Assembly: GCF_024679095.1 (NCBI RefSeq)
Contig: NC_066509.1
Coordinates: forward strand, 17,397,015-17,461,014
DNA length: 64,000 bases
From: Eriocheir sinensis
Lineage: Eukaryota; Arthropoda; Malacostraca; Decapoda; Varunidae
Direction of reading: 5' to 3'
Numbering within the stretch: position 1 is the first letter of the stretch; the number at the start of each line of letters is the position of its first letter. The position numbers were made by a program, and so were the translations under genes. The notes under the pieces were generated by a model that made no database searches, was not told the origin of the DNA, and saw only the letters and a list, made by a program, of their open reading frames with translations. Shown piece by piece: positions 47,282 to 63,469 of the stretch.

Positions 47282-47702
47282 TGTAACGAAACACGTTTTC
47301 TGGTAGCTGGTTTATTGGCTCCCCCACAATAGCGACACGCCTAGACACACTGGTCGAATCCCCGCCTTCTCAGCACCTTGCAGCTCCGTCAGGGGCGCCG
47401 AGTACCGTCCCCATCCGCTCGTGGGGCTCGCTGTGCTGGCGTCCTTTCGTTCCTCAGGGCGCTCAGCGTAATCCAATGGGCCCCTGGGAACCGCAGAGCC
47501 GTGCGTGAAGAGGTCAGCTTACGCGGTGTGGCCAGCTCAGAGGCGCTGGGTGGACTGATTCTGAGCCAGCCAGGCGGTGGAGACGTCAGCTTGGCCCTGG
47601 TTCGCCGAGGCCTACGTGGCGGGTCGGTGAGGAGGGTGAATCATGGCGGTCCGTCCCCGTGAACCACCATTCGGGTACGGGTTCGCTCGTGTCTGCGTAA
47701 CA
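47282..47702. mobile_element. solo LTR in the BEL leader
   Basis: A 421-bp GC-rich block begins TGTAACGAAACACG and ends GTCTGCGTAACA, with TG/CA termini. ATAT is duplicated at 47278-47281 and 47703-47706. Outside it, the BEL leader has CACTTCTTTTGAAAATAT twice, which I read as an older tandem duplication. No coding interior remains, so it is a solo LTR of another family. Confidence 0.6.
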
Positions 47703-47724
47703 ATATGCACTTCTTTTGAAAATA

Positions 47725-48463
47725 TGTTGTGATAGTGAATTTACCGTACCCAACGGTTATGTTTCTCGCAAGACACTTAAACCTCTCCAGGACAACTCCA
47801 CAAAAAGACACACAAACCACTTACCACTAATACAGCAGGGGTGCCGGGCTTTCCCCTGCAAGCACCTCCCAGCGTTACAACGATAATCCTAACAGGCCTG
47901 ATAGTAATACCTATTTGTAATCACTGTAGGAGGCACTTATCTTTCGAAGGGTTTCAAAAGAAGTGGTCTCTTAAAGTAAGGCCTAGTGGAGTACTGTTGT
48001 ACTCGAGACTAAGTATAAATCAGCACTGCCGCGAGTTAATGTTGTACCCGCGAGCGCTGAGGTCTTGTTTGCTTGAGAGCAGATGATGATGTGGGCCGAA
48101 AGCCAACCACGTGGGTCTGAAGGGGTATTATGAATTTCCCTCGCCAGATGGCGTGGCTTTCGATCGGTTAAATTATCCTTGCTCTTTAATAATTCCGCAA
48201 GGGCAATTATTTATTATTTCATGAAAGGAAACACTGAACTATTGTTATTCCTTTCATGGTAAATGTGTTTAGTCTTCAGGCGGTGAATACGGTGATAGTG
48301 TCTCGGTCTGGGAGCCGATGAGCGAAGTATGTAAGTACCATCCAAGGCTTATTTGAGCTCAGACGATACTCTTAGTTGGCTTGAGCTCTTGGCCCGAGAC
48401 TAGTTCCATAAGGGAAATAGTTAATTTGTTTAATGCCCTGGTTAACTGACCTAATTCCTAACA
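47725..48463 (-). repeat. BEL/Pao 5' LTR
   Basis: The uninterrupted 739-bp LTR from TGTTGTGATA to CCTAACA. Since the element runs on the minus strand this is the promoter-bearing LTR. It preserves the empty site for the composite insertion carried by the other LTR. Confidence 0.9.
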
Positions 48464-48887
48464 TGGTGCAGGACCGTCGAAAAGACCATTGAGCACCTGC
48501 TGCACTGCCCACGCTTCCACTCCCAGCGAGTACTGCTCCGACACCAACACCGCGCCCTGGACGTGCCATGACGTTGCTGGCGGCGGCAGACGTCCACTCT
48601 CACGGCAGGAGTCTGTCATCCGCCAAACCTGCGCCTTCCTCAGGAGGACGGGGCAACTGACGCGCCTATGAAGCCCTCACAGGACGACACCAGGGCTCAT
48701 GTGAGCGATTAGATCGCTTGTGTGTCGGTGTTCATGCATTTTCTATAATACACAATGCATGTCACATATCGACATGCCTGCACATATTTGTTGTATATAA
48801 TTTTCAAGCCAAATACAACTGAACTGCACCTTTATATCATTGTTTCTTTTTCCAAAATACACTAATTAAATTAGTTAAGTAAATAGC

Positions 48888-52610
<3,723 letters not shown>

Positions 52611-52614
52611 ACCT

Positions 52615-53705
<1,091 letters not shown>

Positions 53706-54078
53706 CTTGACTTAAATCCCGCCCGGAATCATTCGGGTTGGGCCCCATATCTGATGTTTCTATTCTCTCCATCTTTTCTTGTCTGTTGCCATCTCCATGA
53801 ACTCCCTCCAACTTCTGTCTTTATTGGCCATCTTAAATTTCTTCCTCCAAGAATCTCTTGGTCTCCCTCTGGGTCTTGTACTGTCAATTCTTCAATGCAC
53901 TACTCTGTTTGGCCATCTTTTTCCACTCATCCTTACCACATGTCCAAACCATCTCGTTTGCATATCTATTTGTTTCTCCAATATAGTGACTGACTGTCCC
54001 GTTCGTCGCCTCACCTCCTCATTTCTCACTCTGTCCTCCCATGTGATACCACAGATCCTCCTCAAACATTTCCTCAGT
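53706..54078 (-). pseudogene. non-LTR retrotransposon ORF2 C-terminus (RTE-like)
   Basis: The minus strand from about 54075 reads KCLRRICGITWEDRVRNEEV, then [40 protein letters not shown] and [14 protein letters not shown]. This GHVxRM plus RGRPRxxW arrangement is the common C-terminal tail of craniofacial-development-protein-2-like endonuclease/RT proteins. Only this tail is present. It is open over about 110 codons apart from one stop. Confidence 0.7.
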
Positions 54079-54082
54079 GATG

Positions 54083-56175
54083 GAGAGATGTTGGTTCAGC
54101 ATCTTGCACGTATCCTTGACAGCCTTAGTGACACACATAACAGTATAGACCTCTTCCTAACTTCTAATCCTTCAGCTGATTCTGTCAAACTCTTTTCTCT
54201 GTTGGGCTACTCCGATCATAACCTTATTTCCGTAGCCTGTCCTATCGCTCCAGTACAGCTTACGGACCCACCGAAGAGATGGTACTTCTGGCATTTTGCT
54301 TCATCTCTGTGGGATACCCTATAGATGTACTTTTCTCAGTAACCGCAGAATGATTACTGCTTCCAGGTCAAAGAACAGTCTTTGTGTGCCCAATGAATTA
54401 CGGATTTGGTCCCTCTCCGGAATGGAGACTTACATTCAATGTACTTTCTCTACTCCCTGGTTCATTTACACTTATTACCGTGCTATAAAAGGGATGGGTC
54501 GCAGAACACACAAAGGGACATAAGCCTTCAAACTACCGATAATCGTGCACACTATATTTTCGTCGGGAATCGCGCCAGATCTGTACTCCGACTAACCAAA
54601 CACTCTACCATCAATAGCAAATGCCAGGACTTTGCTTTCTTTTAACTCTTCCCGAGACGTCTGGCAACTAGCCAAAATATAGTCATCAACTTTATGTCTT
54701 CATCTTTCCCTCCTCGCTTTAATCATGATGGTTCAATGGCTGTCACACATGTCTCTAAAGCTGAGCTATTCGCTCAAACGTTTTCTAAAAAAATCACTCT
54801 GGACAATATAGGGCATATTCCTCCTAGACATCCCCTCTCTGACTTCCCTATGCCTGTTATTATATTTCTTAAAAATGTTTTCTACAGTATATCATAAAAT
54901 TAAAACTGAGCTTCCGTGCTGACACCCTGCTTGGCTAAACTCTTTCGTCTTTGCTTCTCAACATCTACCTATTCTTTCCGCTGGAAGTACGCCTACATAC
55001 AGTCTGTGCCTAAGTAGGAAGACCGTGCTAATCATTCCATCTACCGTCTAGCTTTGCTCTCTTGTATTTTTAGTCTTAACAGGATCGTTCCTAAGTTTCT
55101 ATCCACCTATGAGCTTCTCTCTGATCATCGTTGTGGGTTCTGCAGGGGGCATTCTGCTGGTAATGTTTTTGCTTTCCTAACTAACTCTTGGTCATCTTCA
55201 CTTAGCCGTTTTGGTGTCCCTTTTTCTGTTGCCTTAAACATCTCGAAAACCTTTAACAGAATCTGCCACGAATCATTGCTTTCTAAACTGCCATCCTACG
55301 ATTTCTATTCCTCACTTCGTACTTTCATTTGTTTTCTTTCTGGTCGTTCAGTCCATGCTGTGGTTGACGATCACTGTTCTAGCCATAAACCTATTAACAG
55401 TAGTGTTCCGTAGGACTCTTTTCTATCTCCTACTCTCTATTGTTCACTATTGATTTTTCACAAACAAACTGTCATATCTATTCTTACGCCGAGATCACTT
55501 TGCACTGCCTCTGACAAAACATCCTACCAAGAATATCACAGGACTCAACGTTGGACGATACAGAACACAAACTCTGATCTTACAATCATTTCCGCAAGGG
55601 GCAGAAGGAACTTGGTATCCTTCAATGAACCAAAAAATCAATTTCTCCACCCATTAACTCGACAATCTCTTCCAAACATCTATCCTATATTCTGTAACAG
55701 TACTTAGCTGCCCTCTTCTTCCACAATAATCATTCTCGGTCTATTCTTAACTCAAAATCTGCTATGGAAACTTCAAATCTCATCTCTGTTAAATCAGCTT
55801 TCTCGATATTTTGGCGTTCTCTATCGTCTCTGCCAGCTTTCCCCCTTCTCAAATGCTATTCATCTATAGTGAACTTATACGACAGCGTATGGAGTGTGCT
55901 TCTGTGTTGGGGGCTCTACTCACAGTGCACTTTTGGACTCAGTCGATTTTAAGTCTCTTCGTTTCATCGACTCTCCTCTTATTACTGACAGTGTTCTCTT
56001 AAACTCCGTCGCAATGCTTCCTTATATATCCTTATATATTCTACCGATAGTTTCATGCATATTGCTCTTCTGAACTTAATAACTGCTTGCCTCCTCACCT
56101 CTCTGGAACGCCCTTCTTTTTTCTGTATTTCCTCCTGCCTACGACTTGAACTCTTTCAAGAGAAGAATATTAAGG
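54083..56175 (+). pseudogene. degenerate jockey-like copy (J6)
   Basis: The order of motifs matches J4: [20 protein letters not shown] and [14 protein letters not shown] (endonuclease end), a SKAELFAQTFSKKITLDNIG block, a mutated GAFDR-type stretch (ALNISKTFNRICHESLLSKL), and C-terminal FSIVSASF-like remains to about 56175. Stops and indels occur every 100-200 bases and the catalytic box is not readable. This is the oldest long jockey copy here. Confidence 0.8.
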
Positions 56176-56179
56176 AACC

Positions 56180-56740
56180 TTTTCAACAGAAGTCGACCTT
56201 TCCTCTGGCCTCTCATTCCTTACTCCTTTTCCATTTTTGGAGTAGCATATGCCAGGCTTTTATATTTTATGTTTTTTGTGGCCTTCAGCTGTTTCCACTG
56301 ATGTAAAATGAAAACGTAACTACGCAGTGTCCTGGGATATTCCTGGAACGACTATGTGTCAAATTGGTGAAACTAAATCGAGGCCTATTACCTGCATGAT
56401 GCATGAACGCCAACTCCTGATTTACAGGTTTGTGTTACGCAACTCAAAGTCGGCCCAGCTCACCGGGTTGTTTTTTGGGGAGAAAATCCGGGGTAGAGAA
56501 AGTCAAGGAAACCCCTATTGACTTCGAGAATAGAGCGAGTCAATATATTATACCATTATATAAGGAGTAATGGAACCTCTAGGGATATTTGCCTGGAATA
56601 AACCCCGGTGTATCCCACTAGGGTTGGCGACGCAACACCTATACTTCCCCCTTTTAAACGGCGTATTCCCTAATTATTGAGTTATTGGAGTAGGAACAAA
56701 CATGAAAAAGGAGGAGACTAAAACATGAAAGAGTAATAAA
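56180..56740. other. no gene recognised
   Basis: The first 120 bases may be the 3' UTR of J6. The rest (56300-56740) shows no ORF with motifs, no terminal repeats and no Pol III boxes that I can support. Confidence 0.5.
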
Positions 56741-56743
56741 ATA

Positions 56744-56812
56744 ATGGAGGAGGAAGAGGAGGAGGAGGAGGAGAAGGAGGAAGAGGAAGAAGGGGAGGAG
56801 GAGGAGGAAGAG

Positions 56813-56851
<39 letters not shown>

Positions 56852-56877
56852 GAGGAGGAGGAGGAGGAGGAGGAGTA
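56744..56877 (+). repeat. (GGA)n/(GTA)n trinucleotide array
   Basis: Purine-rich GGA/GAA units pass into about 12 GTA units (56816-56850), then GGA again. Confidence 0.95.
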
Positions 56878-57109
56878 CAAAGGAGTACAAAGGAAAAGCA
56901 AACAGCAACATACCTCTTGGTCCTAACTAGGCTGTTTGTTGTTGCTGCCATCTACTCTAAGCTACGAGTCAGAGACACAGGACAGCAAAAGTGAAGGCTC
57001 CTCCCCTCCCACCAGTCCCTCCAGCCGAGGCTGGCACGAAAAGTAAGAATACCATGTATTATAGAAAAACTACAATGGAATTTTACATGAAGAGAAGGAA
57101 GATCATACA

Positions 57110-58998
57110 TGACAACTAAGCTAACACTACTTTCAGTTAGACCGGAGCAAGATAGCGGATGTTCGGGTTTGCTTCTAAATATATGTCTAGTCGGTTTTTG
57201 AACGTGCAAATAGTTTCGCTTTCGACGACGTTTTGAGGCAAACCTTTCCATACATTGATGACACGGTTGAAGAAGTGTTTTGATTCATTCGAGTTGAAAC
57301 GCTTCCTCGTTACTTTGCATCCATTGTTTCTTGTTACACTTGATTGAGAAACTGTAAAATAATCATGAACATTAACGTTATCGAATCCCTTGAAAATTTT
57401 AAACACTTCTATAAGGTCACCTCTTAGCCTGCGCATTGATAGGCTGAATAAGTTCTGTTCTTTAAGTCTGTCTTCGTACGGTTTGTTTCGCAGTCTAGGG
57501 ATCATTTTAGTAGCTCGACGTTGCACCCTTTCGAGTTTATCTATATCTTTTTCTGAAATAGGGAGACCAAAACTGAACGCAATACTCAAGATGTGGGCGA
57601 ACAAACGAATTGTACAGTGTCAATATTACTTTTTCTGATTTGTGTTCAAATGTACGACCAATAAATCCAATCAGTTTGTTGGCAGTTTTTACTAGTTTTG
57701 TGCAATGTTGACTCGGTTTAAGATCGTTCGAAATTATTACTCCAAGATCTTTTTCTTTGCTGGCTTCAGAAAGTCGCACTCCGTTAATTTGATAAAGAAT
57801 ACGATCGTTGTTCATTCCGATATGCATAACCTTGCACTTTTCAATATTGAGATTCATTTGCCATATTCGTGCCCAACTGCTTAAACGTTCGAGATCAGCC
57901 TGGAAGTGTTCTTTATCCGTTGTTGTAGTGACTGCTGGCTATTTTTGTGTCGTCTGCAAATTTCGATATTTAACACGATAGCCCCTCGTCAATGTCATAT
58001 ACGTACACTAAAAACAGAACTGGTCCCAGCCCCGACCCCTGTGGAACACCGCTTTTGACATCTCGACAGTCAGATGATATACCATTCATAACAACTCGCT
58101 GTTTACGGTCGGTAAGCCAGTCTTTGAGCCGCTTATGAATATTACTAGTTATACCGTGAGCTTGCAATTTACTAAGGAGGCGGTTGTGAGGGACTTTGTC
58201 AAATGCTTTCTGAAAGTCCAAATATACAATGTCTACTGACTGACTTTCATCGTATACATTAAAGATGTAGTTGAAGAAATCGAGAAGGTTAGTCAAACAG
58301 GAACGTTTATTTCGAAAAACATGTTGCGAATCCTTAATTAGCATGCTATCTTCAAAAAACTTTACCATTTTTCCACGAATGATCGTCTCCAAAATTTTGC
58401 ACACGATTTACGTTAGACTGACCGGTCGATAATTACCAGGTTGGAACTTGTCGCCTTTTTTAAAGATAGGAGTTACGTTAGCGAGTTTCCATTCTAGTGG
58501 TACATTTCCTGTGTTTAGTGACTTTGAGAATATGCTCAAGAGGGGCTTGCTGATCTGATGTTTTGCCTCTTTAAGAATACGCGGGGATATTTTATCTGGG
58601 CTGGGCGTTTTGTTTACTTTCATATTATCGATAATTTGTAATACATCACTTTCTACAATATCGCTAATACTACTCAAGGATGTGCCATCAATATATCTAG
58701 AAGCTTCCGGTTGCCTTTCGCATAAGATTTCTTCTGTAAAAACGGAGGCAAAAAAAACATTCAATATGTTAGCGATTTCTTTATCATCATTCGTGGATTC
58801 GCCATTTACAGTTGCTATTGGGCCAATACTGGGGGTGAGAACTTTATTTATTTCTTACGTAGGCAAAAAAAAAAAAAAAAAAAGGATTTGTTTTGCTGGC
58901 GCTTGCAATATGAGGCTCTAGGTTTATTTTATTAAGACGTATGATTCTTTTTGTTTCTCGGCGTAATCTTTGGAATTCAATTTTATCTGTTTCAATAA
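57110..58998 (-). pseudogene. CR1/L2-like retrotransposon copy
   Basis: Minus-strand pieces run from 58998 to 57137. They include LRRETKRIIRLNKIN, NVFFASVFTEE, KTPSPDKISPRILKEAKHQ and WKLANVTPIFKKGDKFQPGN. Next are [60 protein letters not shown], a FADDTK box just after a stop near 57970, LEYCVQFWSPYFRK and RRATKMIPRLRNKPYEDRL. Each domain is readable with only a few stops or frameshifts. The endonuclease is missing. It belongs to a subfamily distinct from the 32-36 kb copies, judging by different KPSQHCTKLVKTANK wording. Confidence 0.88.
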
Positions 58999-58999
58999 T

Positions 59000-61069
59000 T
59001 CAATGTTCACCACCAGCTTTGGCTTTCATCCTCTTTCACTGACCAGCCTGGTGAACAAGCCTACAACTTTGCTCTCCTCAACGACCTAGAGCAGTTGGTT
59101 CAGCACCCTACTCGTATTCCCGACCGTCTTGGAGACAGGCCCAACATTCTAGACCTCTTCTTTACCTCTAATCCTTCTGCTTACTCTGTCAAACTGTTCT
59201 CTCCGTTGGGCTCCTCCGATCATAATCTTATATCTGTATCCTGTCCTATTGCTCCTGTACATCCTCTGGACCCACCGAAAAGGTGATGCTTCTGGCATTT
59301 TGCTTCAGCTCGGTGGGACGACCTGAGGATGTACTTTTCCGATTTTCCGTGGAATGATTACTGCTTCCAGGAGAGAGACCCCTCTGTGTGTGCTCAGCGC
59401 ATCACAGAGGTGATTGTCTCTGGAATGGAGGCATACATTCCACGTACTTTCTCTACTCCTCATGCTAAAAAGCCTTGGTTTAATCATGCTTGTTCTCGTG
59501 CTATTAAAGATAGAGAGGCAGCTCACAAAAGGTTCCAGAGCCTTCGAACTCCCACTAACTTTGATCTTTACATTTCAGCCCGGAATCGTGCCAAATCTAT
59601 TCTCCGACTTACCAAAATTTCTTTTATTAGTAGAAAATGTCAACACCTTGCTTCTTCTAATTCTTCCCGTGACTTCTGGCATCTGGCCAAAAATATCTCC
59701 TCCAATTTCACTTCTTCCTCTTTCCCTCCTGTCCTTAACCCTGACGGCAGCATTGCCGTCTCATCTGTCTCTAAAGCTGAACTCTTCGCTCAAACTTTCT
59801 GTAAGAACTCCACCCTGGACGATTCTGGGCATATTCCTCCTACTCATCCCCCTTCTGACTCCTTTATGCCTGTTATTAAGATTCTTCCAAATGATGTTTT
59901 CTATGCCCTCTCTGGCCTCAACTCTCAAAAGGCTTATGGACCTGATGGAGTGCCTCCTATTGTCCTTTAAAACTGTGCTTCTGTGCTGACACCCTGCCTG
60001 GTCAAACTCTTTCGTCTCTGCCTATCAGCATCTATCTTTCCTTCCTGCTGGAAGTATGCCTTAGTACAGCCTGTGCCTAAGAAGGGTGACCGTTCCAATC
60101 CCTCAAACTACCACCCTATAGCTTTACTCTCCTGTCTATCTAAAGCTTTTGAATCAATCCTTAACCGGAATATTCAAAAGCACCTTTCCACTTCTAACCT
60201 TCTATCTGATCGCCAGTATGGATTCCGCAAGGGGCGTTCTACTGGCGATCTTCTTGCTCTCTTAACTGACTCTTGGTCATCCTCTCTTAGCCGTTTCGGT
60301 GAAACTTTCTCTGTTGCGCTAGACATATCGAAAGCCTTCGATAGAGTCTGGCACCAATCTTTGTTTTCTAAACTGCCCTCTTTCGGAGTCTATCCCTCTC
60401 TCTCTGTTCCTTTATCTCCAGTTTCCTTTCCGGCCGTTTTATCTCTGCGGTGGTAGACGGTCACTGTTCTTCCCCTAAACCTATCAACAGTGGCGTTCCA
60501 TAGGGCTCTTTCCTACCACCCACTCTCTTCCTGTTATTCATCAATGATCTTCTTTCCATAACAAACTGTCCTGTCCACTCATACGCCGACGACTCCACTC
60601 TGCATTATTCAACTTCTTTCAATAGAAGACCATCTCAACAGGAAGTACACAACTCCAGACTGGAGGCTGCAGAACGCTTAACCTCAGACCTTGCTATCAT
60701 TTCCGATTGGGGCAGAAGGAACCTTGTGTCCTTCAGTGCCTCAAAAACTCAATTTCTCCACCTGTCAACTCGACACAATCTTCCAAACACCTATCCCCTA
60801 TTCTTCGACAACACTCAGCTGTCACCGTCTTCAACACTAAACATCCTCGGTCTATCCTTAACTCAAAATCTCAACTGGAAACTACATATCTCCTCTCTCG
60901 CTAAATCAGCTTCCTCGAGGTTGGGCGTTCTGTATCGTCTCCGCCAGTTCTTCTCCCCCGCGCAGTTGCTATCCATATACAGGGGCCTTGTCCGCCCTCG
61001 TATGGAGTATGCATCTCACGTTTGGGGAGGCTCCACTCACACAGCTCTTCTGGACAGAGTGGAGTCTAA
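59000..61069 (+). pseudogene. jockey-like copy J7, truncated by PIF-3
   Basis: It starts within the endonuclease ([15 protein letters not shown]) and continues [30 protein letters not shown], a stop at 59284, then the open frame 59329-59970. The RT core 59983-60456 has KKGDRSNPSNYHPIALLSCL and ALDISKAFDRVWHQSLF. The catalytic SYADDSTLHYSTSFN lies near 60580-60620 in another frame. The tail 60726-61069 ends at [18 protein letters not shown], where PIF-3 begins after TAA. One stop (about 59968) and two frameshifts are visible. It is very similar to J3 in wording. Confidence 0.87.
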
Positions 61070-61213
61070 AGCCCCGTCCACACTATGCATCATGTTGCAG
61101 CCATGTGATGCAGTAGTGGTGTTGAAAACAATACAGTAGCGTCCAGACTGAAGTGCAACACAAAGCAACTCATCATCTCGCGTCAGTCAACGATTAGCTT
61201 TGACGGTGGGAGG

Positions 61214-62815
61214 ATGTCTGCCGACGCTCTGCTCTACCAAGAAATTATACTAAGGAGTGTAGTAGCTTTGTGTGCTGCTAAAAAGAAGCTATTGAGAAAG
61301 AAACGTCGGAACTTGTGGTGCAAGCAGTGGCTTTCACGGAGACCTCTGAGAGGGAGCTTCAATCAAATATTTTCGGAATTACAGGCAGAAAATCCAACAG
61401 ACTTTGAAAATTATACAAGAATGCCAGTCACTGCATTCCATGATTTGCTTGCAAAAATTCAGCCATACATCTGTAAAGAGGATACTAAGTTTCGAGAGAG
61501 CATACCACCGGGAGCTCGTCTGTAGGCTACACTACGCTTCCTTGCAGCTGGAGGATCATATACAAGCCTGCAGTATTCAACCAGGATATCAAAGCAGAGC
61601 CTCAGTCTGATCATCCCCGAGACCTGTGAAGCCATCTATAATGTCCTCAGGGATGATTATCTGAAGGTGAGATTAAATAGTGTTCACAGGATAGATACAA
61701 AATATTCTGATTGTTTTTTTTATTACATAGCACATGATCAATAACAAATATAATAATACATAGTTCCTAATACCTATATATGGCTATATAATATTACAAA
61801 AGTGCAAAAATAAATCCTTACTTGGTTATCTTAAAACAAAAGGAAACAGAAATAATGTGAATTGGCATTCATTCATCGTGACTAATAAATAGGTAATCAC
61901 TTGTGAGGATAATGATAAAATACCTCCTCATTATATTGATATGAAAAGTTATGAAATAACCTGCAGTAATAGATTCTTTGTTGAAAACAGTGACAATGGT
62001 ACAAAATAAATCCTCAGAAATAAAATACACATGTTATGAACAACATAATATTATAATTACCACATGCCATAAATTGATCAGAACCCACTACTTGCAGTAT
62101 CTTATGGTCCCCAGTTAGATACCCCATGTCACCCATATGAAGAACATCGCATATTAGTTTTTGGGCTAATTTCCGTTGGTGTTCATTCATGTTCTTGAGT
62201 TCACTATAAACTAACCTGGAAATATCCAAACATGGGTCGTGATCCACATGACTGGGAAGGGAGGAGAGTTTATTTAGAGCAATTGCCATCACGTTATCAA
62301 TCTGGTCCATTTGCTTCCTCTTCTTTGAAGTCCCACTTGAACAGCAACAGGATGGGGTGGGGGAGGGCGAAGGCGAGAGTGCAACAGAAGAGGCAGAGGG
62401 CAGGCTGGGTGCGGGTGATGGTGTGATGACGGACTGTGTACCGGTGAGACAAGCCGCACATCATCGACGGCCTCCTCATTGCCCGGCAGAGATGTCACTT
62501 CACTGATCTGTGGATAAATACATTCAAATGTATATTAAGGATATTACAATTTTACCTACATCTGTATTGAAAAAAATGGTGCTTATTTTTTTCCCCTTTC
62601 TTTTCAGATGCCAACAACTCCTGACGAATGGAAGGTAGTTGCGAAGCAGTTTGAGAAGTGGAATTTTCCTCACTGTGTTGGAGCGGTGGATGGGAAACAC
62701 ATCACCATATGGCCTCCAAAAGAAAGTGGAGCCTACTACTTTAATTATAAGGGTTCGCACAGTATAGTTCTTATGGCTGTAGTGAATGCAAATTATGAAT
62801 TCATGTATGTAGATG
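61214..62815 (+). pseudogene. HARBI1-like transposase, two exons (PIF-3)
   Basis: Exon 1 (61214-61666) encodes MSADALLYQEIILRSVVALC, RRNLWCKQWLSRRPLRGSFN, a helix-turn-helix part (LRFLAAGGSYTSLQYSTRIS) and SLIIPETCEAIYNVLRDDYL, ending at AAG|GTGAG. Exon 2 (62608-62815) follows TTTTCAG in phase 0 and encodes TPDEWKVVAKQFEKWNFPHC, VGAVDGKHITIWPPKESGAY and NANYEFMYVDV. It holds the first catalytic Asp (AVDGKH) and the expected position of the second (YVDV). One in-frame TAG at about 61523 (Leu-stop-Ala, where the family has an acidic residue) and the LTR insertion directly after YVDV inactivate it. The 941-bp intron contains an antisense gene. Confidence 0.85.
62014..62507 (-). pseudogene. antisense MADF/BESS-like accessory gene exon in the transposase intron
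   Basis: On the minus strand, an acceptor TTATCCACAG (62508) opens a stretch starting ISEVTSLPGNEEAVDDVRLV. A Pro/Ser-rich linker follows (SVALSPSPSPTPSCCCSSGT), then KKRKQMDQIDNVMAIALNKL and a terminal helical segment ISRLVYSELKNMNEHQRKLA, as in BESS-like motifs of PIF accessory proteins. The N-terminal part and the KKRK part are in different frames, so at least one frameshift is present in the His/Pro-rich region. The upstream MADF/SANT exon is not visible. The family assignment is tentative. Confidence 0.5.
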
Positions 62816-63234
62816 TGTAGCAGTCACCGCTCAAATTCCGTGTTCCTTCCCCTCAGTGACAATAAGAAAATGGGGCGTTGCAGCATAGGATCTATGTTCA
62901 TTTTTACTTTGTGTCAATGTTTTCGTTCGTGCTCCCGTCTCGCTGTTTCTTATGCGTCTAATTGTTTATCTCTTGTTACTTGTTTATCTTCTACTGTCCG
63001 TCCATGTCCTCTTGTCGTCCATTCGTACACATTGTTCTACACATACACCCACACTTAAATGTCACCCACACTTCACAACATTCACACAAACGCATACCCA
63101 CACAAACACCTTTTCTTTATGTTTTGTTTGTGCCCATGACCTTTGTGATTTTTGTCGAATAAAGTAACCCTGGCGGATATGATTTTCTCTATCCGTGAAT
63201 CGATTAGCACTTAGAACACTCGCTACCACCAACA
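62816..63234 (+). repeat. LTR of a Gypsy-like retrotransposon
   Basis: A 419-bp block starts TGTAGCAGTCACCG and ends CTACCACCAACA. A GAATAAAG poly(A)-type signal lies near 63157 and a T/C-rich upstream half. It interrupts PIF-3 exon 2 and is immediately followed by a primer-binding-site candidate. The second LTR would lie beyond the window. Confidence 0.7.
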
Positions 63235-63235
63235 G

Positions 63236-63253
63236 TTGGTGACCCTGCAGTGT
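63236..63253 (+). promoter_or_regulatory. primer-binding site candidate
   Basis: TTGGTGACCCTGCAGTG follows the LTR end by one base. It is close to the TTGGTGACCCCGACGTG-type site that I recall for a group of metazoan Gypsy elements (CsRn1-like) primed by a tRNA 3' end. Confidence 0.6.
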
Positions 63254-63469
63254 TGTTATGGTTCAAGGTGGCTTATAGCCGGTGCCGTACTAAGGGCACT
63301 CTCTCCTAGAGTGGAGGACCTGGGCAGGGTAACTTGTCCATTCGTCCGCCCTCTCCTGGGGCAAAAATCCTCACCTCCATTCGGGGTTCGTGGGGCTGAG
63401 CACTCAGGTCGGGAGAAATGTTACGCCGTAGGCGTAGTTGCCACCTTCAGGGTTCTCCCCCGCCCTCCC

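Larger units (their letters stand above)
38265..48463 (-). mobile_element. BEL/Pao LTR retrotransposon, about 10.2 kb
   Basis: Two direct repeats starting TGTTGTGATA and ending CCTAACA bound the element, with TGGT on both outer sides (38261-38264 and 48464-48467). Coding runs on the minus strand in the order gag, zinc knuckle and protease, RT, RNase H, integrase, DUF5641-type end. A purine-rich stretch (GGGGAATG on the minus strand, 39848-39855) sits at the 3' LTR as expected for a polypurine tract. Later insertions are a composite SINE element in the 3' LTR, a hAT in RNase H and a solo LTR in the leader. I see about two dozen LTR substitutions in roughly 720 aligned bases, so the insertion is not recent. 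Confidence 0.9.
38213..48690 (+). pseudogene. non-LTR C-terminal fragment split by the BEL/Pao element
   Basis: Only the edges belong to it: 38213-38264 and 48464 to about 48690. Joined at the duplicated TGGT, they read HRLRLVPDPQCP then WCRTVEKTIEHLLHCPRFHS. This is a CxxC...H...C zinc-knuckle tail of the kind at the C-terminus of I/R1-type ORF2 proteins after RNase H. Later sequence encodes a degenerate LRRTGQL-like tail and non-coding DNA to about 48890. The restored codon (CCC TGG TGC) at the join confirms the target site. Confidence 0.72.
61070..62815 (+). mobile_element. PIF/Harbinger element PIF-3 (right end lost)
   Basis: It is inserted after TAA (61067-61069) in J7, with first bases AGCCCCGTCCACACTATG. 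This matches the AGCCACGTCCACACG start of PIF-2, so both belong to one family. The right terminus and the rest of J7 are not found in the window: a retroelement LTR begins at about 62816. Confidence 0.8.

Noticed and set aside
47378..47662. GC-rich 94-residue ORF
   Set aside because: It falls entirely inside the solo LTR and has no recognisable motif.
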